NCBI RefSeq assembly: GCF_008838325.1
Contig: NZ_CP042829.1
Coordinates: forward strand, 1,302,001 to 1,366,000
From: Tepidiforma bonchosmolovskayae
GTDB lineage: Bacteria; Chloroflexota; Dehalococcoidia; Tepidiformales; Tepidiformaceae
Direction of reading: 5' to 3'
DNA length: 64,000 nt
Shown: piece by piece, positions 40,534-49,168 of the stretch
Layout of the letters: each line of letters begins with the position of its first letter
How positions within the stretch are numbered: position 1 is the stretch's first letter
Notes under the pieces: model-generated
Told to the model about the DNA's origin: nothing
Database searches by the model: none
Seen by the model: the letters and a program-made list of their open reading frames with translations, nothing else
Position numbers and translations under genes: made by a program

Positions 40534-41967
40534 GTGAACCGGTTCCCTTCGACGCCCGACCTCGACCTCCTCTTCCGTCCCCGCTCCGTTGCTGTCGCCG
40601 GCGCCTCCACCAACGTCGACAGCCCCGGCCACGACTACCTCGAAGCGATGAAGCGGCAGGGGTTCAGCGGCCCCATCTATCCCATCAACCCGAAGGCCGA
40701 CACGGTCGCCGGCCTCCGCGCCTACCCCTCCCTGCGCGAGGTGCCCGGCCAGGTCGACCTCGTGATCTCCTGCGTGCCGGCCCCCGCCGTCCCGGAGCTG
40801 GTCGAGCACTGCGGCGAAAAAGGCGTCCGCTTCCTCCACCTCTTCACCGGCCGCTTCAGCGAAACCGGCGACGCCGAGGCCGCCCGCCTCGAACAGGCGA
40901 TCGCCCGCCGGGCCGCCGAACTCGGCGTCCGCATCCTCGGCCCGAACGGCATGGGGCTCTACCACCCGGCCGGAGGCCTCTCCTTCCGGCCCGACCTGCC
41001 GACCGAGCGGGGCGGCGTCGCCTTCCTCAGCCAGTCCGGCAACAACGCCGTCGAGGTCATCACCCGCGGCAACGCCCGCGGCCTCGCCTTCGGCAAGGTG
41101 GTGAACTACGGCAACGGGCTCGATATCACCCCCGGCGAACTCCTCCGCTACCTTGCCGACGACCCCGAGACCACGGTCATCGGCGGCTATGTCGAAGGCG
41201 TGCCCGACGGCCGCGGCTTCTACGAAGGGCTGCGTGCTGCCGCCGCCCGCAAGCCGGTCATCATCCACAAGGCCGGCCGCACCCGCGCCGGGGCCCGCTC
41301 CGCGGCCTCCCACACCGCTGCCCTTGCCGGACAGGCCGAGCTCTGGAGCACCGTCCTCCGCCAGGCCGGCGCCATCGAAGCCCGGAACCAGGAGCAGCTC
41401 CTCGACTTGATGGTCGGCGCCGCGCTCCTCCGCCCGCCCGCCGGCCGGAGAATCGCCATCGTGGGCGGCGGCGGCGGCCGCAGCGTCCAGTCGGCCGATG
41501 CCGCCGAAGAGAACGGCTTCGAGGTCGTGCCCCTCCCGCATGCCGTCCGCGAACGGGTCCGCGAACGCGCCCCCATGCTCGCCGACTGGGTCGGCAACCC
41601 GGTCGACCAGTCGATCCTCGCCGGCAGCGGCCTCTCCTCCAACGGCCTGCTCGAGCTGATGCTGGAGGGCGACCACTACGACCTCGCCATCGCCAACGTC
41701 GGCGAGGACTGGTTCTTCGGCCGGCCCGACGCCGCCGACCGCCTGAAGCACGCCTGCGGCCGGCTCGCCGCCATCGCCGCGGCCAGCCCGAAGCCGGTCG
41801 CCGTCGTCCTCGGGCCGACAGAGACGCGCAACCGCGACCACCGCGCGCTGGTCGACGAGGTCCGCGACGACTTCGTCGCACGGGGCATCGCCGTCTTCCC
41901 GAGCGTGGAGCGGGCCGCCTTCGCCCTCGGCCGGCTCGCCGCCGCCGCGGAGCGCCGCCGGGCGTAG
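40534..41967 (+). CDS. NDP-forming acyl-CoA synthetase, alpha-type subunit (CoA-binding plus ligase domains)
   Basis: A 477-residue protein. The N-terminal Rossmann CoA-binding domain has RSVAVAGASTNVDSPGHDYLEAMKRQGF and IYPINPKADTVAGLRAYPSL. The succinyl-CoA-ligase-like flavodoxin domain carries ILGPNGMGLYHP, VAFLSQSGNNAVEV and SHTAALAGQAELW; its His in the last motif is the expected phosphorylation site. The ATP-grasp (beta) domain is absent and no separate beta gene is next to it. Family members convert acyl-CoA plus NDP and phosphate to acid, NTP and CoA. GTG 40534 is 6 nt after a TACAAT box, so the mRNA is probably leaderless. Confidence 0.8.
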   Translation: MNRFPSTPDLDLLFRPRSVAVAGASTNVDSPGHDYLEAMKRQGFSGPIYPINPKADTVAGLRAYPSLREVPGQVDLVISCVPAPAVPELVEHCGEKGVRFLHLFTGRFSETGDAEAARLEQAIARRAAELGVRILGPNGMGLYHPAGGLSFRPDLPTERGGVAFLSQSGNNAVEVITRGNARGLAFGKVVNYGNGLDITPGELLRYLADDPETTVIGGYVEGVPDGRGFYEGLRAAAARKPVIIHKAGRTRAGARSAASHTAALAGQAELWSTVLRQAGAIEARNQEQLLDLMVGAALLRPPAGRRIAIVGGGGGRSVQSADAAEENGFEVVPLPHAVRERVRERAPMLADWVGNPVDQSILAGSGLSSNGLLELMLEGDHYDLAIANVGEDWFFGRPDAADRLKHACGRLAAIAAASPKPVAVVLGPTETRNRDHRALVDEVRDDFVARGIAVFPSVERAAFALGRLAAAAERRRA

Positions 41968-42003
41968 CGCGCCGGCCCGCCGCCGGCAGGAAGGGTTTGC
42001 GCC

Positions 42004-42798
42004 ATGGCCACTGACGACGTGCTCGCGCACTACACCGGGGAGGCGCTCGCCGAGCGGATCCTCGAGGCCGCCCGCGCGGCCGGCGTCCACCCCCTCACCC
42101 CGGCCGCGCTCGCCCCGGCCGACCAGTTCCACATGGGCGGCCTCCGCGCCACCCGCGAACTCGCCCGGCTCGCCGGCGTCGGCCCCGGCGACCGCGTGCT
42201 CGACCTCGGCTGCGGCCTCGGCGGGCCTGCCCGCGTGCTCGCCGCCGAGTTCGGCTGCGAGGTCACGGGCGTCGACCTCTCGCCCGAGTTCGTCCGCTCG
42301 GCTGCGGTGCTGACCGAGGCCTGTGGGCTCGGCGAACGGGCCGCCTTCCGCGTCGCCGATGCGACCGCCCTCCCCTTCGCCGATGCGAGCTTCGATGTCG
42401 TCTTCACCCAGCACGTGGTGATGAACATCGCCGACCGGCGCGCGTTCTGGTCCGAGGCGTACCGGGTGCTCCGGCCCGCCGGGCGGTTCGCCTTCTTCGA
42501 TGTCATCCGCGGGCCGAACCCGGCAGAACCGGCCTACCCCCTGCCCTGGGCGCGGGACCCGTCGATCAGCTTCCTCCTCGATGCCGCCGCCACCCGCGCC
42601 CTGCTGGAGGAGGTCGGCTTCGACATCGAGGCCTGGAACCAGCCCGCGCCGCCTGCCGGCCGGCCCGATACTACCAGCCCCTTCTCCCTCCGCACCGTGA
42701 TGGGCGCCGGGATGGAGGAACGGGTCGCCAACATTGCCGCCTGCATGGCCGACGGCCGCCTTGGCCTGCTCCAGGGGGTGTGCCGCCGCCCGGCCTGA
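42004..42798 (+). CDS. SAM-dependent methyltransferase
   Basis: A 264-residue class I methyltransferase. The SAM-binding motif is VLDLGCGLGGPARVLAAEFGCEVTGVDLS, followed by VADATALPFADASFDVVFTQHVVMNI and YRVLRPAGRFAFFDVI. The N-terminus HYTGEALAERILEAARAAG resembles sarcosine/tocopherol-type small-molecule methyltransferases. The acceptor is unknown. A purine-rich AGGAAGG sits 10 nt before the ATG. Confidence 0.85.
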   Translation: MATDDVLAHYTGEALAERILEAARAAGVHPLTPAALAPADQFHMGGLRATRELARLAGVGPGDRVLDLGCGLGGPARVLAAEFGCEVTGVDLSPEFVRSAAVLTEACGLGERAAFRVADATALPFADASFDVVFTQHVVMNIADRRAFWSEAYRVLRPAGRFAFFDVIRGPNPAEPAYPLPWARDPSISFLLDAAATRALLEEVGFDIEAWNQPAPPAGRPDTTSPFSLRTVMGAGMEERVANIAACMADGRLGLLQGVCRRPA

Positions 42799-42862
42799 GC
42801 CGCCCTCGCCCGCACGGCTGTCCCGCGCGACACTTGGGCAAATCGCTCCGCGAGCTGGCCGC

Positions 42863-44230
42863 ATGCCCGATTCCGTCGAACCTCGCCCGATGGTGCTCCG
42901 CACCTTCCGCGTGCGCACCAGCAATCACGTTGGGGTCCTCGCCCGCGTCCTCGGCATCCTCGCCGAGCACGGCGCCTCGATCGGCGACCTCCGCACGGTG
43001 TTCATGGGCCCCCTCAGCCGCGTCCGCGATATCGAAATCGGATTCGCCGATGCCGATTCCATCGAGCCGGCCATCCGCGCCATCGAGGCCACCGGCGAAG
43101 CCCACGTCCTCGAAGTGCGCGACGAGGTGCTCGACCTCCACGTGGGCGGCAAGCTCGTCATCCGCGCCCGCCATCCCATCGCCACCGAGGCCGACCTCCG
43201 CCGCGTCTACACGCCCGGCGTCGGCGAGGTGGCCCGTCGCATCGCCGCGGAACCGGAGCTGGCCGACCACTACACCATGCGCGCGAGCACCGTTGCCATC
43301 GTCTCCGACGGCACCGCCATCCTCGGGCTCGGCAACCTCGGACCGCTCGCGGCCCTCCCCATCCTCGAAGGGAAGGCCGCCATCCTCGCTGAACTCGTCG
43401 ATGTGAGCTGCGTCCCGCTCGCGGCAGGGGCCGTGCCCACCGGCGACCTCGTGCAGGCCATCGCGACCCTCGCGCACGGCTTCGGGCTCGTCCTGCTCGA
43501 AGACATTGCCGCGCCGCGCTGCTTCGAGGTCGAAGCCGGCCTCCGGGCCGCCGGTATCCCCGTCTTCCACGATGACCAGCACGGCACCGCCGCCGTCGTC
43601 CTTGCCGCCGTCATCGGCGCTGCCGGGCTGGCCGGGCTCGACCTCGCCCGCTGCCGGGTCGGCTGCGTCGGGCTTGGCGCCGCGGGCACAGCGATCGCCC
43701 GCGCACTCATGGACTACCTCGGCCGGCCCGTGTTCGGTGCCGACCTCGACCCGGCCGCCATCGAACGCTTCCGCGCTTCCGGCGGCGAACCCTCGGACCT
43801 CGCCGCGATCATGGCCACCTGCGACCTCGTCGTGGCGACAACGGGCCGCCCCGGCCTCATCGAACCGGCCATGGTTCGCCGCGGGCAGGTGATCCTCGCC
43901 CTCTCGAACCCCGTGCCCGAGATTGAGCGCGATGCCGCGATGGCCGCCGGAGCTGCGCTGGCCACCGACGGCCGGGCAACGAACAACATGCTCGCCTTCC
44001 CCGGGCTCTGCCGCGGCGGGCTCGACGCCGGTGTCCGCGAGTTCGTTCCCGCAATCTTCCGGGCTGCCGCCGAGGCGATCGTGCAGAGCGCGCCCCGCGG
44101 GCAGCTCCTCCCGCCGCCGCTGGACCGCACCGTTCACCGGCGCGTGGCCCGGGCCGTCGCCGGCGCGGCCATCGCTGCCGGGGTCGCCACCCGCGAAGTT
44201 CCGCCCGACTACATGCTCGAAGGGCGCTGA
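42863..44230 (+). CDS. Malate dehydrogenase (decarboxylating, malic enzyme) with N-terminal ACT domain
   Basis: A 455-residue protein. Residues about 10-85 form an ACT domain (TFRVRTSNHVGVLARVLGILAEHGASIGDLRTV) that probably senses an amino acid or other small ligand. The malic enzyme core follows: RRVYTPGVGEVARRI with the catalytic Tyr, LPILEGKAAILAELVDV with the catalytic Lys, LLEDIAAPRCFEVE and VFHDDQHGTAAVVLAAV for the metal. The NAD(P) domain has VGLGAAGTAIARALM. It converts malate to pyruvate and CO2. ATG 42890 is an alternative start. The 3' end overlaps the convergent lipase gene by 22 nt. Confidence 0.9.
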   Translation: MPDSVEPRPMVLRTFRVRTSNHVGVLARVLGILAEHGASIGDLRTVFMGPLSRVRDIEIGFADADSIEPAIRAIEATGEAHVLEVRDEVLDLHVGGKLVIRARHPIATEADLRRVYTPGVGEVARRIAAEPELADHYTMRASTVAIVSDGTAILGLGNLGPLAALPILEGKAAILAELVDVSCVPLAAGAVPTGDLVQAIATLAHGFGLVLLEDIAAPRCFEVEAGLRAAGIPVFHDDQHGTAAVVLAAVIGAAGLAGLDLARCRVGCVGLGAAGTAIARALMDYLGRPVFGADLDPAAIERFRASGGEPSDLAAIMATCDLVVATTGRPGLIEPAMVRRGQVILALSNPVPEIERDAAMAAGAALATDGRATNNMLAFPGLCRGGLDAGVREFVPAIFRAAAEAIVQSAPRGQLLPPPLDRTVHRRVARAVAGAAIAAGVATREVPPDYMLEGR

Positions 44231-45375
44231 CGCCCCCGCGCGCGAGCCAGCGACGCGGTCAGGAGGCACGCAACACCGGTCAGAACCAGCATGGCTCCGA
44301 TCCCAGCCATGGCACCGCGCATGTTCCATGCGAGATGGTCCGTGGCCGGCGCGGCCGGGCCATTGCCCGTTGCCGGAGGCCTGGGTGCTGCCGGCGCATC
44401 TGCCGCAGCGTAACCGGCCAGGGCGGGCTCGGCCTTCACCTGCGGGGCGCCGAACACACGGCTCAGGGCGAGGTTACTCAGCTCGGTCGCCTTCGATTCG
44501 GCCGTGGCTCCCGAGACCCCCGGCACCAGCGTGCCGCAGACGCCCGGGGAAACGCGGCTCGCATCGGCCGGCCCCGGTCGGAGCAGTGCGTCGAGCACCA
44601 GGGCGAAGACCGCGCCGTCGGCCGGGAAGCCGATGTGCGCCAGCTGGCTCGCCGGGCAGAGCTCCTGCAGTTCGATATTGGCAACCCGCGAACCGGCGAC
44701 GGCCTTGAGCGAGGAGCGTTCCCTCGGAGGAATAACCACGCCGTCATGACGGGAGTAAATCACCGTGTAGTCGAGGCCCGCGAATGTTTCGCCACCATTG
44801 TTCACTGCTCGAATGAGCCGCGAGCCCGGGACCATCTGCCAGATGCTTGCCCCGCAGGCCCCGCTCGCCTGGCAGATCGCTGCGGCGCTATCGGCGCCGT
44901 GGTTTGCGGGTGCAAGGCCCACCACGTCTGAGACCATGGGTCGGATATCTGGCCAGTATTTCAGTGCCCAGCGGATATCAAGTCCACCCTGGCTGTAGCC
45001 AACGAGTGCGACCTGTTGGCCGGTTTTCTCATGCATCGTGCGGACCGCGTGAACGATCCGGCCGGCGGAGACCTGAATGTCGCCCATACCAAGGTCAGCC
45101 ATATCGACGGTGCACACCGCGAAGCCCTGTGCCTCAAGGGCCGGCCGGTAGCTCCAGTCCCAGTTTTCCGGGCCAGAAAGGCCGGTGCCGGGGACCAGCA
45201 GCACTGGCCAGCGGTAACTGCGCGCGAGGTTGTCGGGACAATGCAACGCTGCGGCGAGTGTCGATGCTGGCTCGGGCAGGCTCGGCCCAGGACCGTCCGC
45301 ACGCGCCGACCCGCCGGTTACGACCGCGAGGGAGAACGCCACCGCCGAAAGAAGCGGCATGAGCCAGCGTGTCAT
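44209..45375 (-). CDS. Exported lipase/esterase resembling Candida antarctica lipase B
   Basis: A 388-residue protein. A signal peptide (to about 26) precedes WPVLLVPGTGLSGPENWDWSYRPALEAQGF, the CalB-like oxyanion region. The nucleophile elbow is GYSQG with Ser128, acid Asp211 in YSRHDGVV, and His247 in LAHIGFP. Cys pairs probably form disulfides. A Pro/Ala linker and a C-terminal helix (about 360-380) anchor it. ATG 45390 is an alternative start. CalB-like lipases are best known from fungi and some Actinobacteria. Local base composition is slightly less GC-biased than its neighbours. It overlaps the malic enzyme gene tail to tail. Confidence 0.8.
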   Translation of the reverse strand: MTRWLMPLLSAVAFSLAVVTGGSARADGPGPSLPEPASTLAAALHCPDNLARSYRWPVLLVPGTGLSGPENWDWSYRPALEAQGFAVCTVDMADLGMGDIQVSAGRIVHAVRTMHEKTGQQVALVGYSQGGLDIRWALKYWPDIRPMVSDVVGLAPANHGADSAAAICQASGACGASIWQMVPGSRLIRAVNNGGETFAGLDYTVIYSRHDGVVIPPRERSSLKAVAGSRVANIELQELCPASQLAHIGFPADGAVFALVLDALLRPGPADASRVSPGVCGTLVPGVSGATAESKATELSNLALSRVFGAPQVKAEPALAGYAAADAPAAPRPPATGNGPAAPATDHLAWNMRGAMAGIGAMLVLTGVACLLTASLARARGRQRPSSM

Positions 45376-45498
45376 GCTCCGTACCCCCATGAGTTGTGCT
45401 CGAGCTGCGGCAGCGTACGCGATGGCTGGATGGGTTGCAAGCTCGCTCCCCGCGCGCATTGACCGCCCGCCTGCCGACCCCCGACGATCGAATACGAC

Positions 45499-46224
45499 AT
45501 GGTCACCGACCTCCCCGGGCACGTCGTCGAACAGCGCCGCGACGGACGCAGGACCGTCCTCCTCCACCGGGCGATGGCCGTCATCGGCGATGACCGCATC
45601 GAAATCAAGAGCGCCCGCGGCACGGTCATCCTCCCCCTCCTCGGCCTCCTCATCTCGGCCGCCATCGGCTGGCTCATGGTCGACCGCGGCCCCACCCTGC
45701 CCTTCTGGCTGCTTGTCACCCTCCTCGTCGTCCTCATCATCCTCGTGCCCGTCTCGGTCATGGGGCTCGTCGGCGCCCTCGTCGGCGCCGATGTCGTTGT
45801 CGACCGCAGGAAGGGCTCGGCCACCTGGCAGCAGGGCTACCTCGGCATGGGCATCGGCACGAAGGAGCTCGTCCCCTTCGCCAAGATCGACCACCTCGAA
45901 ATCTGCATCGAAGGCGACCAGCCCGACCGCTGGCACGACCTGCCCGATGACCTCCGCCAGTTCTCCCTTGTCCTCGTCAAGAAGAGCGGCAAGCGCCTGC
46001 CCATCTGCAACGTCCCCGTACCCGCCTACGGGCAGGAAGACGGGATGGACCGCACCCTCGCCGTCGGCCAGGCGGTCGCCGCGATGACCGGCGCCCGGCT
46101 CGACCTGCCCGAGGGGTGGGAGCTCGTCGAAATCGACCTCGAGACCGGCGAGCCGGTCATCAAACCCGAACCCGCGGGGAACCGGCCCCGCCCACGGAGG
46201 AAGCGCCATGACCGCCGCCGCTGA
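45499..46224 (+). CDS. Two-helix membrane protein, possibly PH-like
   Basis: A 241-residue protein. A short cytoplasmic N-terminal strand region leads to two adjacent membrane helices (VILPLLGLLISAAIGWLMV and FWLLVTLLVVLIILVPVSVMGLVGALVGADV). A soluble beta-rich domain follows (FAKIDHLEICIEG, FSLVLVKKSGKRLPICNVPVP), ending in a very basic tail. The layout is reminiscent of bacterial PH-domain membrane proteins, but I cannot assign a family. The end overlaps the CoA-binding gene by 17 nt, indicating co-translation. Confidence 0.6.
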   Translation: MVTDLPGHVVEQRRDGRRTVLLHRAMAVIGDDRIEIKSARGTVILPLLGLLISAAIGWLMVDRGPTLPFWLLVTLLVVLIILVPVSVMGLVGALVGADVVVDRRKGSATWQQGYLGMGIGTKELVPFAKIDHLEICIEGDQPDRWHDLPDDLRQFSLVLVKKSGKRLPICNVPVPAYGQEDGMDRTLAVGQAVAAMTGARLDLPEGWELVEIDLETGEPVIKPEPAGNRPRPRRKRHDRRR

Positions 46225-46654
46225 GCAGCCCGCCATCGACCTGCTGATGGGCGCGAAGACCATCGCCGTCGTCGGACTCGACAGCCGCACCGACCGCCCG
46301 GCCTACCGGGTCGCCAGCTACCTGAAGGAGCACGGCTACCGGGTCATCCCCGTCCACCGCGGCCGCTTCCCGGCCGACGAAATCCTCGGCGAACGGGCCT
46401 ACGCCTCCCTGCGCGACATCCCCGGGCCGGTCGACCTCGTCGACGTCTTCGTCCGCCCGGCCGATACCGACGAGGTGATCGACGACGCGATCGCCATCGG
46501 CGCGAAGGGGGTGTGGCTGCAGGAGGGCATCACCAACGACGCCGGGCTGGAGCGGGCGCGGGCTGCCGGCCTCGTCACCATGCAGGACCGCTGCGCGAAG
46601 GTGGTCCACCAGCAGCAGGCCGAGCGCCGCGCCGGGGACCACGCCGCAGGCTGA
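46208..46654 (+). CDS. CoA-binding domain protein (YccU-like)
   Basis: A 148-residue stand-alone CoA-binding Rossmann protein: AKTIAVVGLDSRTDRPAYRVASYLKEHGYRVIPVHRG, then VDLVDVFVRPADTDEVIDDAIAIGAKGVWLQEGI and VTMQDRCAKV. Members bind CoA or acyl-CoA, and their physiological role is unknown. AGGAAG precedes the ATG. A symmetrical terminator follows at 46710. Confidence 0.85.
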   Translation: MTAAAEQPAIDLLMGAKTIAVVGLDSRTDRPAYRVASYLKEHGYRVIPVHRGRFPADEILGERAYASLRDIPGPVDLVDVFVRPADTDEVIDDAIAIGAKGVWLQEGITNDAGLERARAAGLVTMQDRCAKVVHQQQAERRAGDHAAG

Positions 46655-46709
46655 GTCGGCATCCCCGCATGGCGCCGGAAAACGGCGTCGAGAGCCGAAG
46701 CACACGACA

Positions 46710-46735
46710 ACGGGGCCGCCACCCGGCGGCCCCGT
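46710..46735. terminator. Bidirectional terminator between convergent genes
   Basis: A perfect 11-bp stem ACGGGGCCGCC/GGCGGCCCCGT (46710-46720 and 46725-46735) with a 4-nt loop stands between the CoA-binding gene (+) and the thiolase gene (-). T-tracts are weak on both sides. Confidence 0.7.
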
Positions 46736-46760
46736 CGCGTTCGTCGAGTGACCGGCTGCG

Positions 46761-47936
46761 TCAGTCGAGCCGTTCGAAGATGGTCGCGATCCCCTGCCCG
46801 CCGCCGATGCAGAGGCTGACGATGCCGTAGCGGCCGCCCGTGCGTTCCAGCTCGTACATCAGCTTCACCGTGAGGATGGCGCCGGTCGCGCCGATCGGGT
46901 GGCCGAGCGCGATGGCGCCGCCGTTCGGGTTGACCTTCTCGGGGTCGAGGCAGAGCTCGCTCGCGCAGGCGCAGGAGACGCTCGCGAACGCCTCGTTCAG
47001 CTCGATGCAGTCGATCTGGTCGAGGGTCATCTTCGCCTTCTCGAGCGCCTTGCGGATGGCCGGGATGGGGCCGGCGCCCATGATTGCCGGGTCGACGCCG
47101 GCCTCGGCCCGGGCGACGATCCGCATCCGCGGGCGGGCGCCCAGCTCCTTCGCCTTGCTCGCGCTCATCAGGACGAGCGCGGCCGCGCCGTCGTTGATGC
47201 CGCTGGCGTTGCCGGCCGTCACCACGCCGCCCTCCTTGAAGGCCGGGCGGAGCTTCGCCAGCGCCTCCACGGTCGTGGCCCGCGGGTGCTCATCGGTATC
47301 GAAGACCTTCTCTTCCCTGCCGACGCGGATGGTGATCGGGGCGATTTGCTCCTTGAACCGCCCGGCTTCGATGGCGGCGAGGGCGCGCCGCTGGCTCTCG
47401 GCGGCGAAGGCGTCCTGCGCCTCGCGGCTCACTTCGAACCGCTCGGCGAGGTTCTCCGCGGTGATGCCCATGTGGTACCCCTTGAAGGGGTCGCTCAGCA
47501 TGTGGATGATGCCGTCTTCAATCGAGTCGTGGCCGAGCCGGTACCCCTGCCGCGCTTTGCGGAGGTAGAAGGGCATCCGCGTCATGTTCTCGGCGCCGCC
47601 GGCGACGACCACCTCGGCGTCGCCGCTCTGGATGAGGCGCGACGCCGTGTTGATCGCCTCGAGCCCCGAGCCGCAGATCCGGTTCACGTTCATCGCCGGG
47701 GTGCCGATCGGCAGGCCCGCCTTCACCGCCGCGTGGCGGGAGAGGTAGGCGTCCTCGGCCACCTGCCCGACGATGCCCATGATGACGTGGTCGACCCGGT
47801 CGGGCTCGATCCCCGCGCGGTTGACCGCCTCGCGGATCACGTGGGCGCCGAGGTCGGAGGCCGGCACATCGGCGAGCGAGCCCTGGAACCGGCCGATCGC
47901 GGTGCGCACACCGCTGGTAATGACGACATCTTCCAT
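46761..47936 (-). CDS. Acetyl-CoA acetyltransferase (thiolase)
   Basis: A 391-residue thiolase II-type enzyme. Active sites are Cys88 in NRICGSG, His346 in [15 protein letters not shown] and Cys376 in [14 protein letters not shown] is also present. It can condense two acetyl-CoA or cleave acetoacetyl-CoA. Direction depends on partners, which are not adjacent. ATG 47936 gives [17 protein letters not shown], the usual family start. Upstream frames to 48041 lie in leader sequence. A TACAAT -10 box on the minus strand at 48010-48005 predicts a leader of about 60 nt. Confidence 0.95.
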   Translation of the reverse strand: MEDVVITSGVRTAIGRFQGSLADVPASDLGAHVIREAVNRAGIEPDRVDHVIMGIVGQVAEDAYLSRHAAVKAGLPIGTPAMNVNRICGSGLEAINTASRLIQSGDAEVVVAGGAENMTRMPFYLRKARQGYRLGHDSIEDGIIHMLSDPFKGYHMGITAENLAERFEVSREAQDAFAAESQRRALAAIEAGRFKEQIAPITIRVGREEKVFDTDEHPRATTVEALAKLRPAFKEGGVVTAGNASGINDGAAALVLMSASKAKELGARPRMRIVARAEAGVDPAIMGAGPIPAIRKALEKAKMTLDQIDCIELNEAFASVSCACASELCLDPEKVNPNGGAIALGHPIGATGAILTVKLMYELERTGGRYGIVSLCIGGGQGIATIFERLD

Positions 47937-48004
47937 CTTCGAAAATCCCGGGTGCATGGAATGCTGGAGCCCGCGGGGATGGGGCCCAGGGAGCACGTTC
48001 GCCA

Positions 48005-48010
48005 CATTGT
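48005..48010 (-). promoter_or_regulatory. -10 element of the thiolase promoter
   Basis: On the minus strand TACAAT lies about 70 nt upstream of the thiolase start inside the 193-nt divergent gap. No -35 of good quality was found. Confidence 0.45.
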
Positions 48011-48129
48011 ACGCGCGGGGTTCCGGGGCGTGCCAGCCCATAGCAGCCGCCCCACCGATAGCCCTGCCCTATGGGTCGGAACCGCCCCGCATCGTACCCT
48101 ACCCCCACCATCCCCCGAGGAGCCGCCCC

Positions 48130-48423
48130 GTGAGCGAAGCCGAGCAATCCGTCCCCGAGTTCTATGTCGATGCCGTCCAGATCAGCACCGGCGTCTACGG
48201 CGTCGCCCTCACCTTCGGGCTGAACCCGCCCCACCCGACCGGCCCCCACGGCGCCGTGCCGAAGGACCTCTGCGTGCTCCGCATGAGCCTCGAGCACGCC
48301 AAGGTGCTGGCCATGCTCCTCCGCGCCCAGCTGAAGGAGTACGAGCGGGAGAACGGCGAAATTCCCCTCCCGCCGAGCCTCTACACCTCGCTCGGCATCG
48401 CCCGCGAAGACTGGGGCTTTTAG
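48130..48423 (+). CDS. DUF3467-like small protein
   Basis: A 97-residue soluble protein from GTG 48130 (SD GGAGCC). The pattern FYVDAVQISTGVYGVALTFGL, then LCVLRMSLEHAKVLAMLLRAQLKEYERENGEIPLPPSLY is close to the DUF3467 family of small proteins without known function. It lies tail to tail with radC and is divergent from thiolase. Confidence 0.7.
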   Translation: MSEAEQSVPEFYVDAVQISTGVYGVALTFGLNPPHPTGPHGAVPKDLCVLRMSLEHAKVLAMLLRAQLKEYERENGEIPLPPSLYTSLGIAREDWGF

Positions 48424-48432
48424 CCGGGCCGT

Positions 48433-49149
48433 TCACGCGTCGAAGGCGAGCCCTTCGCGCCGGAGCGAGACGAACCCCCGCGCGCCGATGACGACGTGGT
48501 CGAGCACGGCGATATCGAGCAGCTCGCCGGCCCGGATGAGCTCGCGCGTCAGGGCGATATCCTGCGGGCTCGGCCGCGGGTCGCCCGAGGGGTGGTTGTG
48601 GGCGAGGATCACCGACGTCGCTTCCAGCACGATCGCCTGGCGGAAGGTCTCGGCCGCGCGGATGCTGACTGCGTTCACGCTCCCGCCGTTCACGGGGGCG
48701 ATGCCGCCGAGCAGCCGCCCCTTCGTATCGAGCGGCAGGGCGTAGAACTCCTCGCGCGTCTTCCCCAGCAGCCGCGGCCCGAGGAGGTCGAACACGGCCT
48801 CCGGGCGGAGAAGGGTCGGCTGCTCGCCCGGGTCGAGGGCGTGGACCCGCCGCCCGAGCTCGACCGCCGCGGCCAGCTCGGCCGCCTTGGCCGGGCCGAG
48901 GCCGTCGACCCGCTGGAGCGCGGCAGGGTCGGCGCGGACCAGCCCGCGGAGCCCGCCGAGCGATTCGAGCAGCCGCCGGGCGAGGTCGACCACGTTTTCG
49001 CCGCGCCGCCCGGTGCGGAGGAGGATGGCCAGCAGCTCGGCATCGGCGAGGACGCCGGGCCCGTGCTCGAGCAGCCGCTCGCGCGGGCGCTCGTCGCCCG
49101 CCCACTCCCGCATCGTGCGGTAGGGTGCCGCCCGCTGCTCCTCGCCCAT
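48433..49149 (-). CDS. radC: RadC/JAB-domain protein
   Basis: A 238-residue protein with an N-terminal helix-hairpin-helix region (GLRGLVRADPAALQRVDGLGPAKAAELAAAVELGRR) and a JAB/MPN metallo domain. The latter has EEF near 133-135, His184 and His186 in HNHPSGDPRPS, and Asp190. The full JAMM metal site appears intact. The name RadC implies repair, but the biochemical role is still uncertain. Its start ATG 49149 yields MGEEQRAAPYRTMREW, as in other RadC proteins. Confidence 0.9.
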   Translation of the reverse strand: MGEEQRAAPYRTMREWAGDERPRERLLEHGPGVLADAELLAILLRTGRRGENVVDLARRLLESLGGLRGLVRADPAALQRVDGLGPAKAAELAAAVELGRRVHALDPGEQPTLLRPEAVFDLLGPRLLGKTREEFYALPLDTKGRLLGGIAPVNGGSVNAVSIRAAETFRQAIVLEATSVILAHNHPSGDPRPSPQDIALTRELIRAGELLDIAVLDHVVIGARGFVSLRREGLAFDA

Positions 49150-49168
49150 GGGCCGCGATTGTAGCCGC

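Noticed and set aside
39976-42924. 982-residue minus-strand ORF
   Set aside because: It is a shadow of the CoA-binding protein, methyltransferase and hydrolase genes, with the Gly/Asp/Glu/Arg bias typical of antisense frames at high GC.
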